Shown piece by piece: positions 45,422-53,834 of a stretch of 64,000 bases of DNA (position 1 is the first letter of the stretch; each line of letters opens with the position of its first letter). Source of the stretch: Oligoflexia bacterium (GTDB taxonomy: Bacteria > Bdellovibrionota > UBA1018). The stretch lies in contig JARLHE010000041.1 of assembly GCA_031292385.1 (NCBI GenBank), forward strand, positions 1-64,000, in the 5' to 3' direction. A program made the translations under genes and the position numbers. The notes under the pieces were generated by a model. The model saw only the letters and a list, made by a program, of their open reading frames with translations. It did not search any database and was not told where the DNA came from.

Positions 45422-46108
45422 TTACTGAGAGCTGCCGATGCCGAAAACCATTTCGGAAGCGGCCGAGTAAACCGCGGGACCTACCCATTGGTTGGGATAG
45501 GTCGGATTGGTGGTCTTGATGCTGAATCCCGCGGGAAGCGTGCTGACCGGTGCCCCGGCCCATTCGATGTAACTCGTGTTATTGGAAGGATAAGACGCCG
45601 AAACCACGATCCAATAAACTTGCCCCGGCGTGATCGAGACCGGCGGGATGCTGAAAATATAATTGGAAAAACCGGTCAGGGAAATCGTATCCGCGTTGAT
45701 CGAATCGCTTCCCAGGATGCCGCCGGAAGGACCGTTGTTGTCGGACTCGAGATAGACGCTGACGTTGCCATTGACGGGTTGATTCGTTGAGGAAATCGCC
45801 TTCAGGGAAAGGGTGATCTGATTCACGGAAGCCGTCGCTGAATTGAGTGGCAATTTAAATGACTGGGCGACGTCCATGATGTTCGTATTGCTGTAATTGA
45901 TCGCGATCGACGCGGAAGCATTGGAATTCACGGGCGTAAACGAAACCACGTATTTCTGGCCCGGAGTCGTGCCGACGGGGCCGCTGACGATGTTAGCGTT
46001 TTTCAAAGGATCGCAGCCCGCGCCGGCGAGAGCGGAAACCAAAAGTACGGGAAGCCATCCGGCATTTTTTAGCAATGGACTCATTGAAGTTCCTTTGAAG
46101 AGTTTCAT
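45422..46108 (-). CDS. Putative surface or periplasmic lipoprotein
   Basis: A 228-residue lipoprotein of unknown role: hydrophobic signal and lipobox AGAGC (Cys31 from this start), then a beta-rich, Asn/Ser/Thr-rich mature domain like a carbohydrate-binding or adhesin module (e.g. VSITPGQVYWIVVSAS, GNVSVYLESDNNG). Two ATGs each have a good ribosome-binding site: 46108 (AAAGGG six bases upstream) and 46084 (AAAGGA six bases upstream). Both yield a functional signal peptide. Confidence 0.65.
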   Translation of the reverse strand: MKLFKGTSMSPLLKNAGWLPVLLVSALAGAGCDPLKNANIVSGPVGTTPGQKYVVSFTPVNSNASASIAINYSNTNIMDVAQSFKLPLNSATASVNQITLSLKAISSTNQPVNGNVSVYLESDNNGPSGGILGSDSINADTISLTGFSNYIFSIPPVSITPGQVYWIVVSASYPSNNTSYIEWAGAPVSTLPAGFSIKTTNPTYPNQWVGPAVYSAASEMVFGIGSSQ

Positions 46109-46256
46109 CGACATCCCTTTGTACATATATGGAGCCGCTCGCTTGAGGCAAGGCGTCTTTCGGGCTTCATAAAGCAACGCTTATGCCGCCGCCGGTTGAC
46201 GTGTGCTCTGGTTATAGAGGCGCTTGGAACCCGGCACTGTCTAAATTTTAGGCATT

Positions 46257-47156
46257 TTACAATCGCGTGGCGATGGCGGAACCAAGCTTCGCGAAAGTCT
46301 CCCGTTTGCGCGCGGTCTGCTCGAGCAGATCGGCATCGGGCCGCCAGCGTCCCGGCTCGCCAAGAACGATGACGGTCGAGCCTCCGAAGAGAAAGTAGCC
46401 TTTTTCGATGCCGCGAAGGAATTCGGAGTTCTTCTCGGAGACCTTCCACGACTGGACGATCCTTCCCACGCAAAGCGCGCCGACTTCGATATAAGCCAAT
46501 CGGCCGAAATTCCTCGTTTCCAAAATACTGACCTGGCGCTCGTTCGTGGCGAAAATCTCGCCCCGGTATTTTAGGGCCCAAGGATTCACGGAATGAAGCC
46601 GGCCCGGGACGCGCCAGGATTTTTCGGTTCTTCCGTCATCCGGAAAATGGAACCGATGGTAGTCGACTGGACAGAGCCGGGCGAGCAACATCGGCCCTCC
46701 GATAAACGGCGCGGCGGCGCCGGCTTTTCCCAATAACGCCTCGGCGGTGAGAAAGCTCCCTTTGACCGGAAAAAGCTGGTTCGAATCGATACGCTCGAAC
46801 GCGAGGTAACGGGCTTCGGCAAAGGCGGCGAGCCGCGATTCGTCCTCGACGAAAGGCCGCGCTCCCGGCTTGAATTTCCGGATGAAAAAATCGTTGAACG
46901 AGGAATAAGGGGCGCCCTCGTATTCATCGAGGTTGATGTCGAACTCGCGCACGAAACGCGCGATCTTCCGTCGGCTCGCGGGCGAGGATTGATAAAGCCC
47001 GTAAACTTCACTGATGAACCGCCGGGACAAAACGGAGTCCACGAGCTTTTGGCCCAAGCGCGACCCGTAAAGCCAACGAACCGCGCCCTCGCCCAGGACT
47101 TTTTCCGTGTCGACGGAACGGGTTTCGCGGTTCCAAAACTGAATCGGCTCGCTCAC
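46257..47156 (-). CDS. psd: Phosphatidylserine decarboxylase
   Basis: Makes phosphatidylethanolamine from phosphatidylserine. The 299-residue proenzyme carries the self-cleavage motif GGST (258-261), with Ser260 expected to become the pyruvoyl group. The VDYHRFHFPDDG (165-175) and LHSVNPWALKYRGEIFATNER regions are typical of the family. It lacks a classical long membrane segment. It overlaps proC by ATGA and is the last gene of the kdsB...psd operon. Confidence 0.93.
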   Translation of the reverse strand: MSEPIQFWNRETRSVDTEKVLGEGAVRWLYGSRLGQKLVDSVLSRRFISEVYGLYQSSPASRRKIARFVREFDINLDEYEGAPYSSFNDFFIRKFKPGARPFVEDESRLAAFAEARYLAFERIDSNQLFPVKGSFLTAEALLGKAGAAAPFIGGPMLLARLCPVDYHRFHFPDDGRTEKSWRVPGRLHSVNPWALKYRGEIFATNERQVSILETRNFGRLAYIEVGALCVGRIVQSWKVSEKNSEFLRGIEKGYFLFGGSTVIVLGEPGRWRPDADLLEQTARKRETFAKLGSAIATRL

Positions 47157-47947
47157 GCCCGCAGCCCCCGGCTACGCTTCGCGGCGGCCAGAACCGCTTT
47201 AATCAGGGTCACGCGAAGCTTGCCTTCTTCGAGCGCCATCAACCCGTCGATCGTACAGCCGGCAGGCGTGGTCACTTCGTCTTTCAGCGCGGCGGGATGC
47301 ACTCCACGATCGAGCACCATCTGCGAGGCGCCCCGCAGGGTCTGGGCCGCGAGAAGAGTCGAAACGTCGCGTGGGAGCCCGACTTTCACGCCGGCCTCGC
47401 TCAAGGCCTCGATGATCAGATAGGCGTAAGCCGGGCCGCAGCCGCTCAAGCCGGTCGCGCCGTCCATGAGCGACTCCTCGATGACCGCCGTTTTGCCGAG
47501 CACGCCGAAGATCTTCGAGACGATCTCCATCTGCGCGGGATTCGTGTTAGGGCCGCCGCAAAAAACCGTCATCCCCTCTCCGATCAGGCAAGGCGTATTG
47601 GGCATCGCGCGGATCACCGAGCAGCGCTCGTCCGACCAGGCAGAGACCTGTTCGGTCGTCAGCGATGCGCAAATCGTAATGAGTAATTTCTTATTCGTTA
47701 AAGCCGGGGAAATTTCGCGCAAGACCTTTTCGGCCTGGTGGGGCTTCACGCAAAGAAGCAAAACTTCGCTCTCTTTCGCAAGCGCGAGATTGTCGGTTCC
47801 GCAATCGATGCCGAGCTTCTTTTTGGCCTCGTTGGCGCTTTCCGCGGAACGGGTCGTGCCGCGAACCGAATACGCTTTGGATCCGCGCAGGCCCGCCGCG
47901 ACCGCTTCGCCCATTTTGCCCATTCCGATGATTCCAAGCTTGATCAT
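47153..47947 (-). CDS. proC: Pyrroline-5-carboxylate reductase
   Basis: Final enzyme of proline biosynthesis. The 264-residue protein has the N-terminal Rossmann motif GIIGMGKMGEAVAAGL (5-20), RAMPNTPCLIGEGMT near 115 and the C-terminal VTTPAGCTIDGL signature. It lies 16 bases after proA and overlaps psd by 4 bases. With proB and proA it gives a complete glutamate-to-proline route in one operon. Confidence 0.97.
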   Translation of the reverse strand: MIKLGIIGMGKMGEAVAAGLRGSKAYSVRGTTRSAESANEAKKKLGIDCGTDNLALAKESEVLLLCVKPHQAEKVLREISPALTNKKLLITICASLTTEQVSAWSDERCSVIRAMPNTPCLIGEGMTVFCGGPNTNPAQMEIVSKIFGVLGKTAVIEESLMDGATGLSGCGPAYAYLIIEALSEAGVKVGLPRDVSTLLAAQTLRGASQMVLDRGVHPAALKDEVTTPAGCTIDGLMALEEGKLRVTLIKAVLAAAKRSRGLRA

Positions 47948-47963
47948 GAGGTCCCCTCTTGCT

Positions 47964-49196
47964 TTAATTTCTCGTTTGGCCGTTGCCGTCGATCAGCCAA
48001 CGCAAGCTCGTCAACTCGCGAAGGCCCACGGGGCCGCGCACATGCAGTTTCTGCGTGCTGATCCCGAGCTCGGCGCCCAGGCCCAATTCAAATCCGTCCG
48101 TAAAGCGGGTCGACGCGTTCCAATACGCGACTGCGGCGTCGACCTCGCCCTGAAAACGCCTGGCGGCCGCTACCGACGAAGTCACGATCGATTCGGAATG
48201 CCGCGATCCGTGCCGCGCGATATGCTCGAGCGCGCCATCGAGCGAATCGACGATGCGGCAATTGATTTTATAATCGAGATACTCGGTATCCCAGCTCGAC
48301 TCGGTCGCGGGTTCCACGCGTGGCTTTCTGCCCAAAAGCGTGAGCGTGCGCCGACAGCCGTACCAAGTGACCGAATGCGCCTCGAGCTCGCGATGAAGCT
48401 CCGGCAGAAAAGCCGCCGCCACCGACGCATGCACCAGCAGGGTTTCCATGGAATTGCAGACCCCCGGCCTTTGGGTTTTGGCGTTCACGACGATTCTTTT
48501 CGCCATGGCGAGATCGGCGTCCTCGTGCACATAGACATGGCAAAGGCCGCGGTCATTCTTGATGACGGGGATCTTCGAATTGCTCGTGACGTGATCGATC
48601 AGCGACGGACCGCCGCGCGGAACGACGACGTCAATGTGCTGGTCTTGTTTGAGCAGGAAATCCACCACTCCGCGATCGGGATCAGTGATTCCCCAAAGCG
48701 CCTCCTGATAAGCGGTGCCCAAAGCGTCACGCAAAATCGAATAGAGGACGGAGGTCGTGTGCCGGGATTCGGATCCGCCGCGAAGGATCATTGCATTGCC
48801 GGATTTAAAGCCAAGCGAAAACGCCTCGATCGCCACGTTAGGGCGCGCCTCGAAAATCATGAAAATCACGCCCAGGGGCGAGCGAACGCGCCTGACCTGA
48901 AGCCCGTTCGGCAAGGTCCTCGACTCGGCGATTTCCCCGACCGGATCGGGAAGCGCGGCAACGGCCGATAGGCTTTGCGCCATCTGCGCGATCCGTTCGT
49001 TATTGAGCGTGAGCCGATCGATGAAGGCCGGGGTAGCCTCGAGCGCTTTGAGATCCACGGCGTTGGCGGCGAGAATTTCCGGAGCACGGGCTTGGAGCGC
49101 GCGAGCCGCAGAACGCAGCACTTCGTTTTTCGCATCGCTCGGAGCGGCGGAAAGTTTCCGCGCCGCGGTCCGGATGCGGTCCAATTGCTCGATCAC
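47964..49196 (-). CDS. proA: Gamma-glutamyl phosphate reductase
   Basis: Reduces gamma-glutamyl phosphate to glutamate semialdehyde for proline synthesis. The 410-residue aldehyde-dehydrogenase-fold protein shows LPNGLQVRRVRSPLGVI near 93, the VPRGGPSLI loop near 192 and the catalytic Cys in QRPGVCNSMETLLVH near residue 242. Overlaps proB by ATGA. Confidence 0.97.
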   Translation of the reverse strand: MIEQLDRIRTAARKLSAAPSDAKNEVLRSAARALQARAPEILAANAVDLKALEATPAFIDRLTLNNERIAQMAQSLSAVAALPDPVGEIAESRTLPNGLQVRRVRSPLGVIFMIFEARPNVAIEAFSLGFKSGNAMILRGGSESRHTTSVLYSILRDALGTAYQEALWGITDPDRGVVDFLLKQDQHIDVVVPRGGPSLIDHVTSNSKIPVIKNDRGLCHVYVHEDADLAMAKRIVVNAKTQRPGVCNSMETLLVHASVAAAFLPELHRELEAHSVTWYGCRRTLTLLGRKPRVEPATESSWDTEYLDYKINCRIVDSLDGALEHIARHGSRHSESIVTSSVAAARRFQGEVDAAVAYWNASTRFTDGFELGLGAELGISTQKLHVRGPVGLRELTSLRWLIDGNGQTRN

Positions 49197-49972
49197 TTCG
49201 CCTTCCCCACGTGCGTGCCGATCGCCTTCCCGCGCGCGACGTCCAAAAGGACCGACGGTCGGTCTCCGCGGATCAGCCAGGTGTCGATTCCGTGGCGCGA
49301 GGCTTCGCCGGCGGCGCGAACCTTCGAGTAAATCCCACCGGTGCCGCGGCCGCCCTTTTTTCGGCGCGCCTCGCTGCTGGCGAGTTCCTTCAGCAATGAG
49401 GGCGCGATTTTCGGGAGATTCGAGATCAATTTCGCTTTGGGATCTTGCTTGGGATCGCGCTCGTAAAGCCCGTCGACGTCGGTGAGAATCACGAGTCGAT
49501 CGGCTTTCACGACTTTCGCGACCCTGGCCGAAAGCGAATCATTGTCGCCGAACTTGATTTCTTCGGTGGCGACCGCGTCGTTTTCGTTCAAAATCGGCGT
49601 CACTTTCCAGGAAAGCAGCTGTTCGACCGTGTTTCTGAAATTGTCGCGCCGCTCGGCATCGGCGAGATCCGAGTAAGTGAGCAGGATTTGCGCGCCCAAA
49701 AGACCGGAAGCCTGAAGCGCGATATTGTAGAGATCCATGATCATCGGCTGCCCGATCGCCGAGAGCGCCTGCTTTTCCCGCAAAGAGCGATCACGCTTGC
49801 CGAACCCCGTCCGATCGACGGCCGAAGCGATGGCGCCCGAGGTGACCCAAACCACTTCGACCCCGTGCTGCTTGCGCAAGACGGCCAACTCCCGCATCCA
49901 GGCGCGGAGCAAGAGAGACCCGCCGCTGCAAACCAGGTTGCTTCCGGCTTTGACGACCCAGCGGGATTTCAT
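49193..49972 (-). CDS. proB: Glutamate 5-kinase (no PUA domain)
   Basis: First enzyme of proline biosynthesis. The 259-residue protein consists of the amino-acid-kinase domain only: VVKAGSNLVCSGG at the start, WVTSGAIASAVDRTG, ILNENDAVATEEIKFGDND and the KKGGRGTGGIYSKVRAA loop. The C-terminal PUA domain of the E. coli type is missing, so feedback properties may differ. The ATG at 49972 overlaps the kdsC stop (ATGA); a longer form read from 50038 is inside kdsC. Confidence 0.95.
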   Translation of the reverse strand: MKSRWVVKAGSNLVCSGGSLLLRAWMRELAVLRKQHGVEVVWVTSGAIASAVDRTGFGKRDRSLREKQALSAIGQPMIMDLYNIALQASGLLGAQILLTYSDLADAERRDNFRNTVEQLLSWKVTPILNENDAVATEEIKFGDNDSLSARVAKVVKADRLVILTDVDGLYERDPKQDPKAKLISNLPKIAPSLLKELASSEARRKKGGRGTGGIYSKVRAAGEASRHGIDTWLIRGDRPSVLLDVARGKAIGTHVGKAK

Positions 49973-50496
49973 GTGAGATAAGGACCCAATCCTTGGGCTT
50001 TGCGGATCGCGTCCGCGATTTCGCGGACCGCGCCCCAACCGCCTGGCGATTCGGTCACGTAGTGGGCGCGCGCTTTGACCGGATCGACCGCATGCGGAAC
50101 CGTCGCGCTGAAGCCCACTTTCTCGATCACGGGAATATCGAAAAGATCGTCGCCCATGAACGCCATTTCCTCGAGCTTCAGGCCCGTCGCCTCGACGATT
50201 TTATTGAGCGCCTTGAGCTTGTCTTCATCACCCAGGAAAACGTGCTGGATTTTCAGGAATTCCATTCGGATCCGCACGTCTTTCGAATCGCCGCCGCTGA
50301 TGATCGCGACCTGAATCCCGCACTTCATCAAGACCTTGAGGCCGTAGCCGTCCTTGATATGGAAATGACGGGTCCAACCGTGACCCTCCAGCCAGAAAAG
50401 GCGTCCGTCGGTCATCACGCCGTCGACATCGAGAATCAAAATCTTGATTTTCTTGAGGCGCTCCTGAATATCTTTCGTTTCTAAAAGTTTGTTCAT
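49969..50496 (-). CDS. kdsC: Kdo-8-phosphate phosphatase KdsC
   Basis: HAD-family phosphatase making free Kdo for LPS. The 175-residue protein has the nucleophile motif LILDVDGVMTDG (20-31), IISGGDS near 66, and the MGDDLFDIPVIE C-terminal motif. Short C-type HAD without a large cap is typical and forms a tetramer in known enzymes. ATGA overlap with kdsA. Confidence 0.96.
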   Translation of the reverse strand: MNKLLETKDIQERLKKIKILILDVDGVMTDGRLFWLEGHGWTRHFHIKDGYGLKVLMKCGIQVAIISGGDSKDVRIRMEFLKIQHVFLGDEDKLKALNKIVEATGLKLEEMAFMGDDLFDIPVIEKVGFSATVPHAVDPVKARAHYVTESPGGWGAVREIADAIRKAQGLGPYLT

Positions 50497-51359
50497 CGAT
50501 TTTTAGCCTCCGGCAGAAGCTTCGGCATCCCGGCGACCATCGATCGGATGGCCAGAAGCTGCTGCAAAAATTCACGGACATGTTCGAGATAAAACGCGTT
50601 CGGACCGTCGCTTTTGGCTTCGCTCGGTCGCGGATGGCATTCCATGAAAAGCCCGTCCGCTCCGGCCGCCATCGCCGCGCGCGCGAGCGTTTCGAGGTAC
50701 TCGCGCTTGCCGCCGGTGCTTTTTCCGCCGGCGCCCGCCCCCGGCGATTGAATGGAATGAGTGGCGTCGTAGATCGTCGGAAACCCGAAAGACTTCATGG
50801 TTTGAAACGAGATCATGTCGACGACCAAAGTATTGTAGCCGAAGGAAACCCCGCGCTCGGTGAGAGAGGCCCAATCCCGAGGCAGATCCGCGCGGCCCAA
50901 CTTGGCGGCGACGGCCAGAAGCTTTTCGGCGATATTCTTCGCGTCCCAGGGCGCGAGAAATTGGCCCTTTTTCACGTTCAGACGGCGGCCTTTTCGAATA
51001 GCCGCCTCCGCCCCCGCCACGATCATGTCGGTTTGGCGGCATAAAAACGCGGGAATCTGCAGAAAGTCGACCACCTCGGCCACGGGCTCTGCCTGCTCGG
51101 GAGTGTGAAAATCCGTCAGCAGCGGCAATCCGGTTTTCGCCTTCACCTTTTCAAGCATTTTCAAGCCGTCGCGCATGCCGGGGCCACGGAAGCCGTCGAT
51201 GGAGGTGCGATTGGCTTTATCGAAAGAAGCTTTGAAGTAAAGACGAACCGGCAAATCGGCGGTCTGTCTTTTCAGCTCGGCCGCGATTTCAAGCAAAAGC
51301 CCGTCGTCTTCGATCACGCACGGACCCGCAATCAGGGTCATTTTATCGAGCCCGGTCAT
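50493..51359 (-). CDS. kdsA: Kdo-8-phosphate synthase
   Basis: Condenses arabinose 5-phosphate with phosphoenolpyruvate for Kdo. The 288-residue protein shows [33 protein letters not shown] (in part), [29 protein letters not shown] and [23 protein letters not shown]. The Cys in FLCRQTD and the NVKKGQFL stretch are family landmarks. ATGA overlap with pyrG. Confidence 0.97.
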   Translation of the reverse strand: MTGLDKMTLIAGPCVIEDDGLLLEIAAELKRQTADLPVRLYFKASFDKANRTSIDGFRGPGMRDGLKMLEKVKAKTGLPLLTDFHTPEQAEPVAEVVDFLQIPAFLCRQTDMIVAGAEAAIRKGRRLNVKKGQFLAPWDAKNIAEKLLAVAAKLGRADLPRDWASLTERGVSFGYNTLVVDMISFQTMKSFGFPTIYDATHSIQSPGAGAGGKSTGGKREYLETLARAAMAAGADGLFMECHPRPSEAKSDGPNAFYLEHVREFLQQLLAIRSMVAGMPKLLPEAKNR

Positions 51360-53038
51360 AGCACGGCCTTGCCTTTCTCGTTGAGGTTCGGCAACGCGCG
51401 CTGCGCGCCCCGGCCGGCCACTTTCGCCGCCTTGACGAACGCCGCGAAAAGCGGATGCGGCGCGAGCGGGCGCGACAGGAACTCCGGATGGAATTGGCAG
51501 CCCAAAAACCAGGGGTGATTCGGTAGCTCGACCATTTCGACGAGCTCGGTTCCGTCCTCGGCGTTGCGGTGCTTGCCCGAAACGATCAGCCCCTTGGCTT
51601 CGAGCCTTTCGCGAAAAGCGTTGGCGACCTCAAAGCGGTGGCGATGGCGCTCGGAAATGACTTCCTTTCCGTAAGCCATGAACGCGCGGGTGGGCTTGCC
51701 CCCCGATTTCGACAGAATGTTGCAGGTGTAGGCGCCCAGGCGCATGGTGCCGCCCATGTCTTTCACGCCCTTTTGCGATTCCATGAGATCGATGACGTTT
51801 TCCGTGCCGTTCGGCTGGAATTCGGCCGAACTGGCGTTCTTGATCTTCGCGACGTTGCGGGCGAACTCGATGACGGCCAGCTGCATTCCGAGGCAAATGC
51901 CGAAATAAGGCACGCCCTCGGTACGGGCGTATTCGATCGCCTTGATCTTGCCCTCGACCCCGCGCTCGCCGAAACCGCCGGGAACCAGGATCGCGTCGAC
52001 CGATTTGAGAAGATCGATTTGCCCCTTCTCGACGTCTTCGGCGTCGATGTAGACCACGTTCACGCGCACGTCGTTGGCCACGCCGCCGTGAACGAGCGCT
52101 TCCGAAAGCGATTTGTAGCTGTCGCGCCAGTCGGTGTGCTTGCCGACGATGCCGATCGAGACTTCTCCTTGAGGCTCGCGGATATGCTTGACCATCTCTT
52201 TCCAGCGGGAAAGATCGGGCGAAGACGTCCAGATGCCGAGCTTCTCGACGATTTTCTCGTCTAAGCCTTCTTCATGGAGATAAAGCGGAACTTCGTAAAT
52301 GCTCGAGACGTCGATCACGCTGAAGACATGGCTGCCGCTCAGGTTGCAGAACAAGCCGATCTTGTCCTTGGTGTCTTTGTCGAGCTTGCGGTCGGAGCGG
52401 CAAAGAAGCATGTCAGGCTGGATGCCGATTTCGCGAAGCTCCTTGACGCTGTGCTGGGTCGGCTTGGTTTTGAGCTCGCCGGCCGCGGCGATGTAAGGAA
52501 CAAGCGTGAGATGGACGAACAGAACGTTCTCCTGCCCGAGCTCGACTTTCATCTGGCGGATGGCTTCCAAAAACGGAAGGCTTTCGATGTCGCCCACCGT
52601 GCCGCCCACTTCGACGATCGCGAGATCGGCGTCGGCGGCCGCTTCGTTGATATGCCGTTTGATTTCGTCCGTGATGTGCGGAATCACCTGCACGGTCTTT
52701 CCGAGATAACCGCCCGCCCGCTCGCGGCGGATCACGGCGTCGTAAATTCGGCCGGTCGTGAAGCTGTTTTTGCGGGTGAAATGCGCGCTCTGGACGAAGC
52801 GGGAATAGTGGCCCAGATCGAGATCGGTTTCGGCGCCGTCATCCAAAACGAAAACCTCGCCATGCTGGAAGGGGCTCATCGTGCCCGGATCGACGTTGAG
52901 ATAAGGGTCCATTTTCATCATGGTGACCTTGATGCCTCGGGCTTCCATCAGCATTCCGATCGAAGCGGCGCTGATGCCCTTGCCGATGCTGGAAAGCACG
53001 CCACCGGTGACGAAGATAAATTTTCTCTGCTTAGCCAT
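51356..53038 (-). CDS. pyrG: CTP synthase
   Basis: Forms CTP from UTP using glutamine. The 560-residue protein has an N-terminal amidoligase ([42 protein letters not shown], both in part) and a C-terminal class I glutamine amidotransferase with nucleophile Cys in [17 protein letters not shown] and the HPEF catalytic segment near the end. It provides CTP for CMP-Kdo, which fits its place between kdsB and kdsA. It overlaps kdsB by 8 bases. Confidence 0.98.
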   Translation of the reverse strand: MAKQRKFIFVTGGVLSSIGKGISAASIGMLMEARGIKVTMMKMDPYLNVDPGTMSPFQHGEVFVLDDGAETDLDLGHYSRFVQSAHFTRKNSFTTGRIYDAVIRRERAGGYLGKTVQVIPHITDEIKRHINEAAADADLAIVEVGGTVGDIESLPFLEAIRQMKVELGQENVLFVHLTLVPYIAAAGELKTKPTQHSVKELREIGIQPDMLLCRSDRKLDKDTKDKIGLFCNLSGSHVFSVIDVSSIYEVPLYLHEEGLDEKIVEKLGIWTSSPDLSRWKEMVKHIREPQGEVSIGIVGKHTDWRDSYKSLSEALVHGGVANDVRVNVVYIDAEDVEKGQIDLLKSVDAILVPGGFGERGVEGKIKAIEYARTEGVPYFGICLGMQLAVIEFARNVAKIKNASSAEFQPNGTENVIDLMESQKGVKDMGGTMRLGAYTCNILSKSGGKPTRAFMAYGKEVISERHRHRFEVANAFRERLEAKGLIVSGKHRNAEDGTELVEMVELPNHPWFLGCQFHPEFLSRPLAPHPLFAAFVKAAKVAGRGAQRALPNLNEKGKAVL

Positions 53039-53795
53039 TTTTCAAAATCTCCCTGACTCGTTCGAGGTCTTCGGGCGTGTCGACGCCCACCGAAATAAAA
53101 TCGACTTCGGAAATTCCAATCGCGATTCCGTCCGCCACGGCTCGTAACTGCTCAAGCACCTCGGCCTTTTCCAGCTTCGAGGGCGGCAGCGCGCGAAAAC
53201 GCATCAGCGTTTCCCGCTCGAAAGAATAAAGCCCGACGTGGCGACGGCAGAGAAGCTCTCCCGGGTCACGCGGTTTTTCGCCCCGCGAATACGGGATCGG
53301 ATGGCGCGAAAAATAGATCGCGCGATCGTCCTTGTCGGCGATCACTTTGACGACGGACGTGTCGGTCAGCTCGTCCATCGTGCGCATCGGGGTCATGACG
53401 GTCCCCATTTTGAACCGCTTCGACGCCACCAGGCTGACCGCGGCATCGATCGCGCGCGGATCGATCAAAGGCTCGTCGCCCTGAAGGTTCACGAAAATAT
53501 CGCCTTCCACCTCGTCGGCGACCGCCGCGATCCGGTCCGTGCCGCTCGCCAGATCAGGGGAAGTCATCATTGCCTCGCCCCCGAAACCGCGAACCACGCG
53601 CGCGATCCGTTCATCGTCGGTCGCGACGATAAAACGATGCACCGATTTCGCCGCTTTGGCTCGCTCATAAACCCATTGGATCATTGGTTTGCTATGAATG
53701 TCGGCAAGTATTTTCGCCGGCAGGCGGGTTGAGGCGTATCGAGCTGGAATGACTAAAATTACACGAGAATTTTCGGAAGAACCCATGGGAACCAT
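53031..53795 (-). CDS. kdsB: CMP-Kdo synthetase
   Basis: Activates Kdo with CTP for transfer to lipid A. The 254-residue protein starts with [16 protein letters not shown] (a family hallmark) and shows [34 protein letters not shown] and the [14 protein letters not shown] end. It is the first gene of the kdsB-pyrG-kdsA-kdsC-proB-proA-proC-psd set. Two nearby ATGs (53795, 53786) have no strong ribosome-binding site. Confidence 0.96.
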   Translation of the reverse strand: MVPMGSSENSRVILVIPARYASTRLPAKILADIHSKPMIQWVYERAKAAKSVHRFIVATDDERIARVVRGFGGEAMMTSPDLASGTDRIAAVADEVEGDIFVNLQGDEPLIDPRAIDAAVSLVASKRFKMGTVMTPMRTMDELTDTSVVKVIADKDDRAIYFSRHPIPYSRGEKPRDPGELLCRRHVGLYSFERETLMRFRALPPSKLEKAEVLEQLRAVADGIAIGISEVDFISVGVDTPEDLERVREILKNG

Positions 53796-53834
53796 GGGAT
53801 TTCATAGTAGCGGGTCGGAGGCTGGCGGGTCAAG

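Noticed and set aside
47466..48971. A 501-codon plus-strand open frame antisense to proC/proA
   Set aside because: Crosses two conserved minus-strand genes and their junction; looks like a reading-frame artefact.
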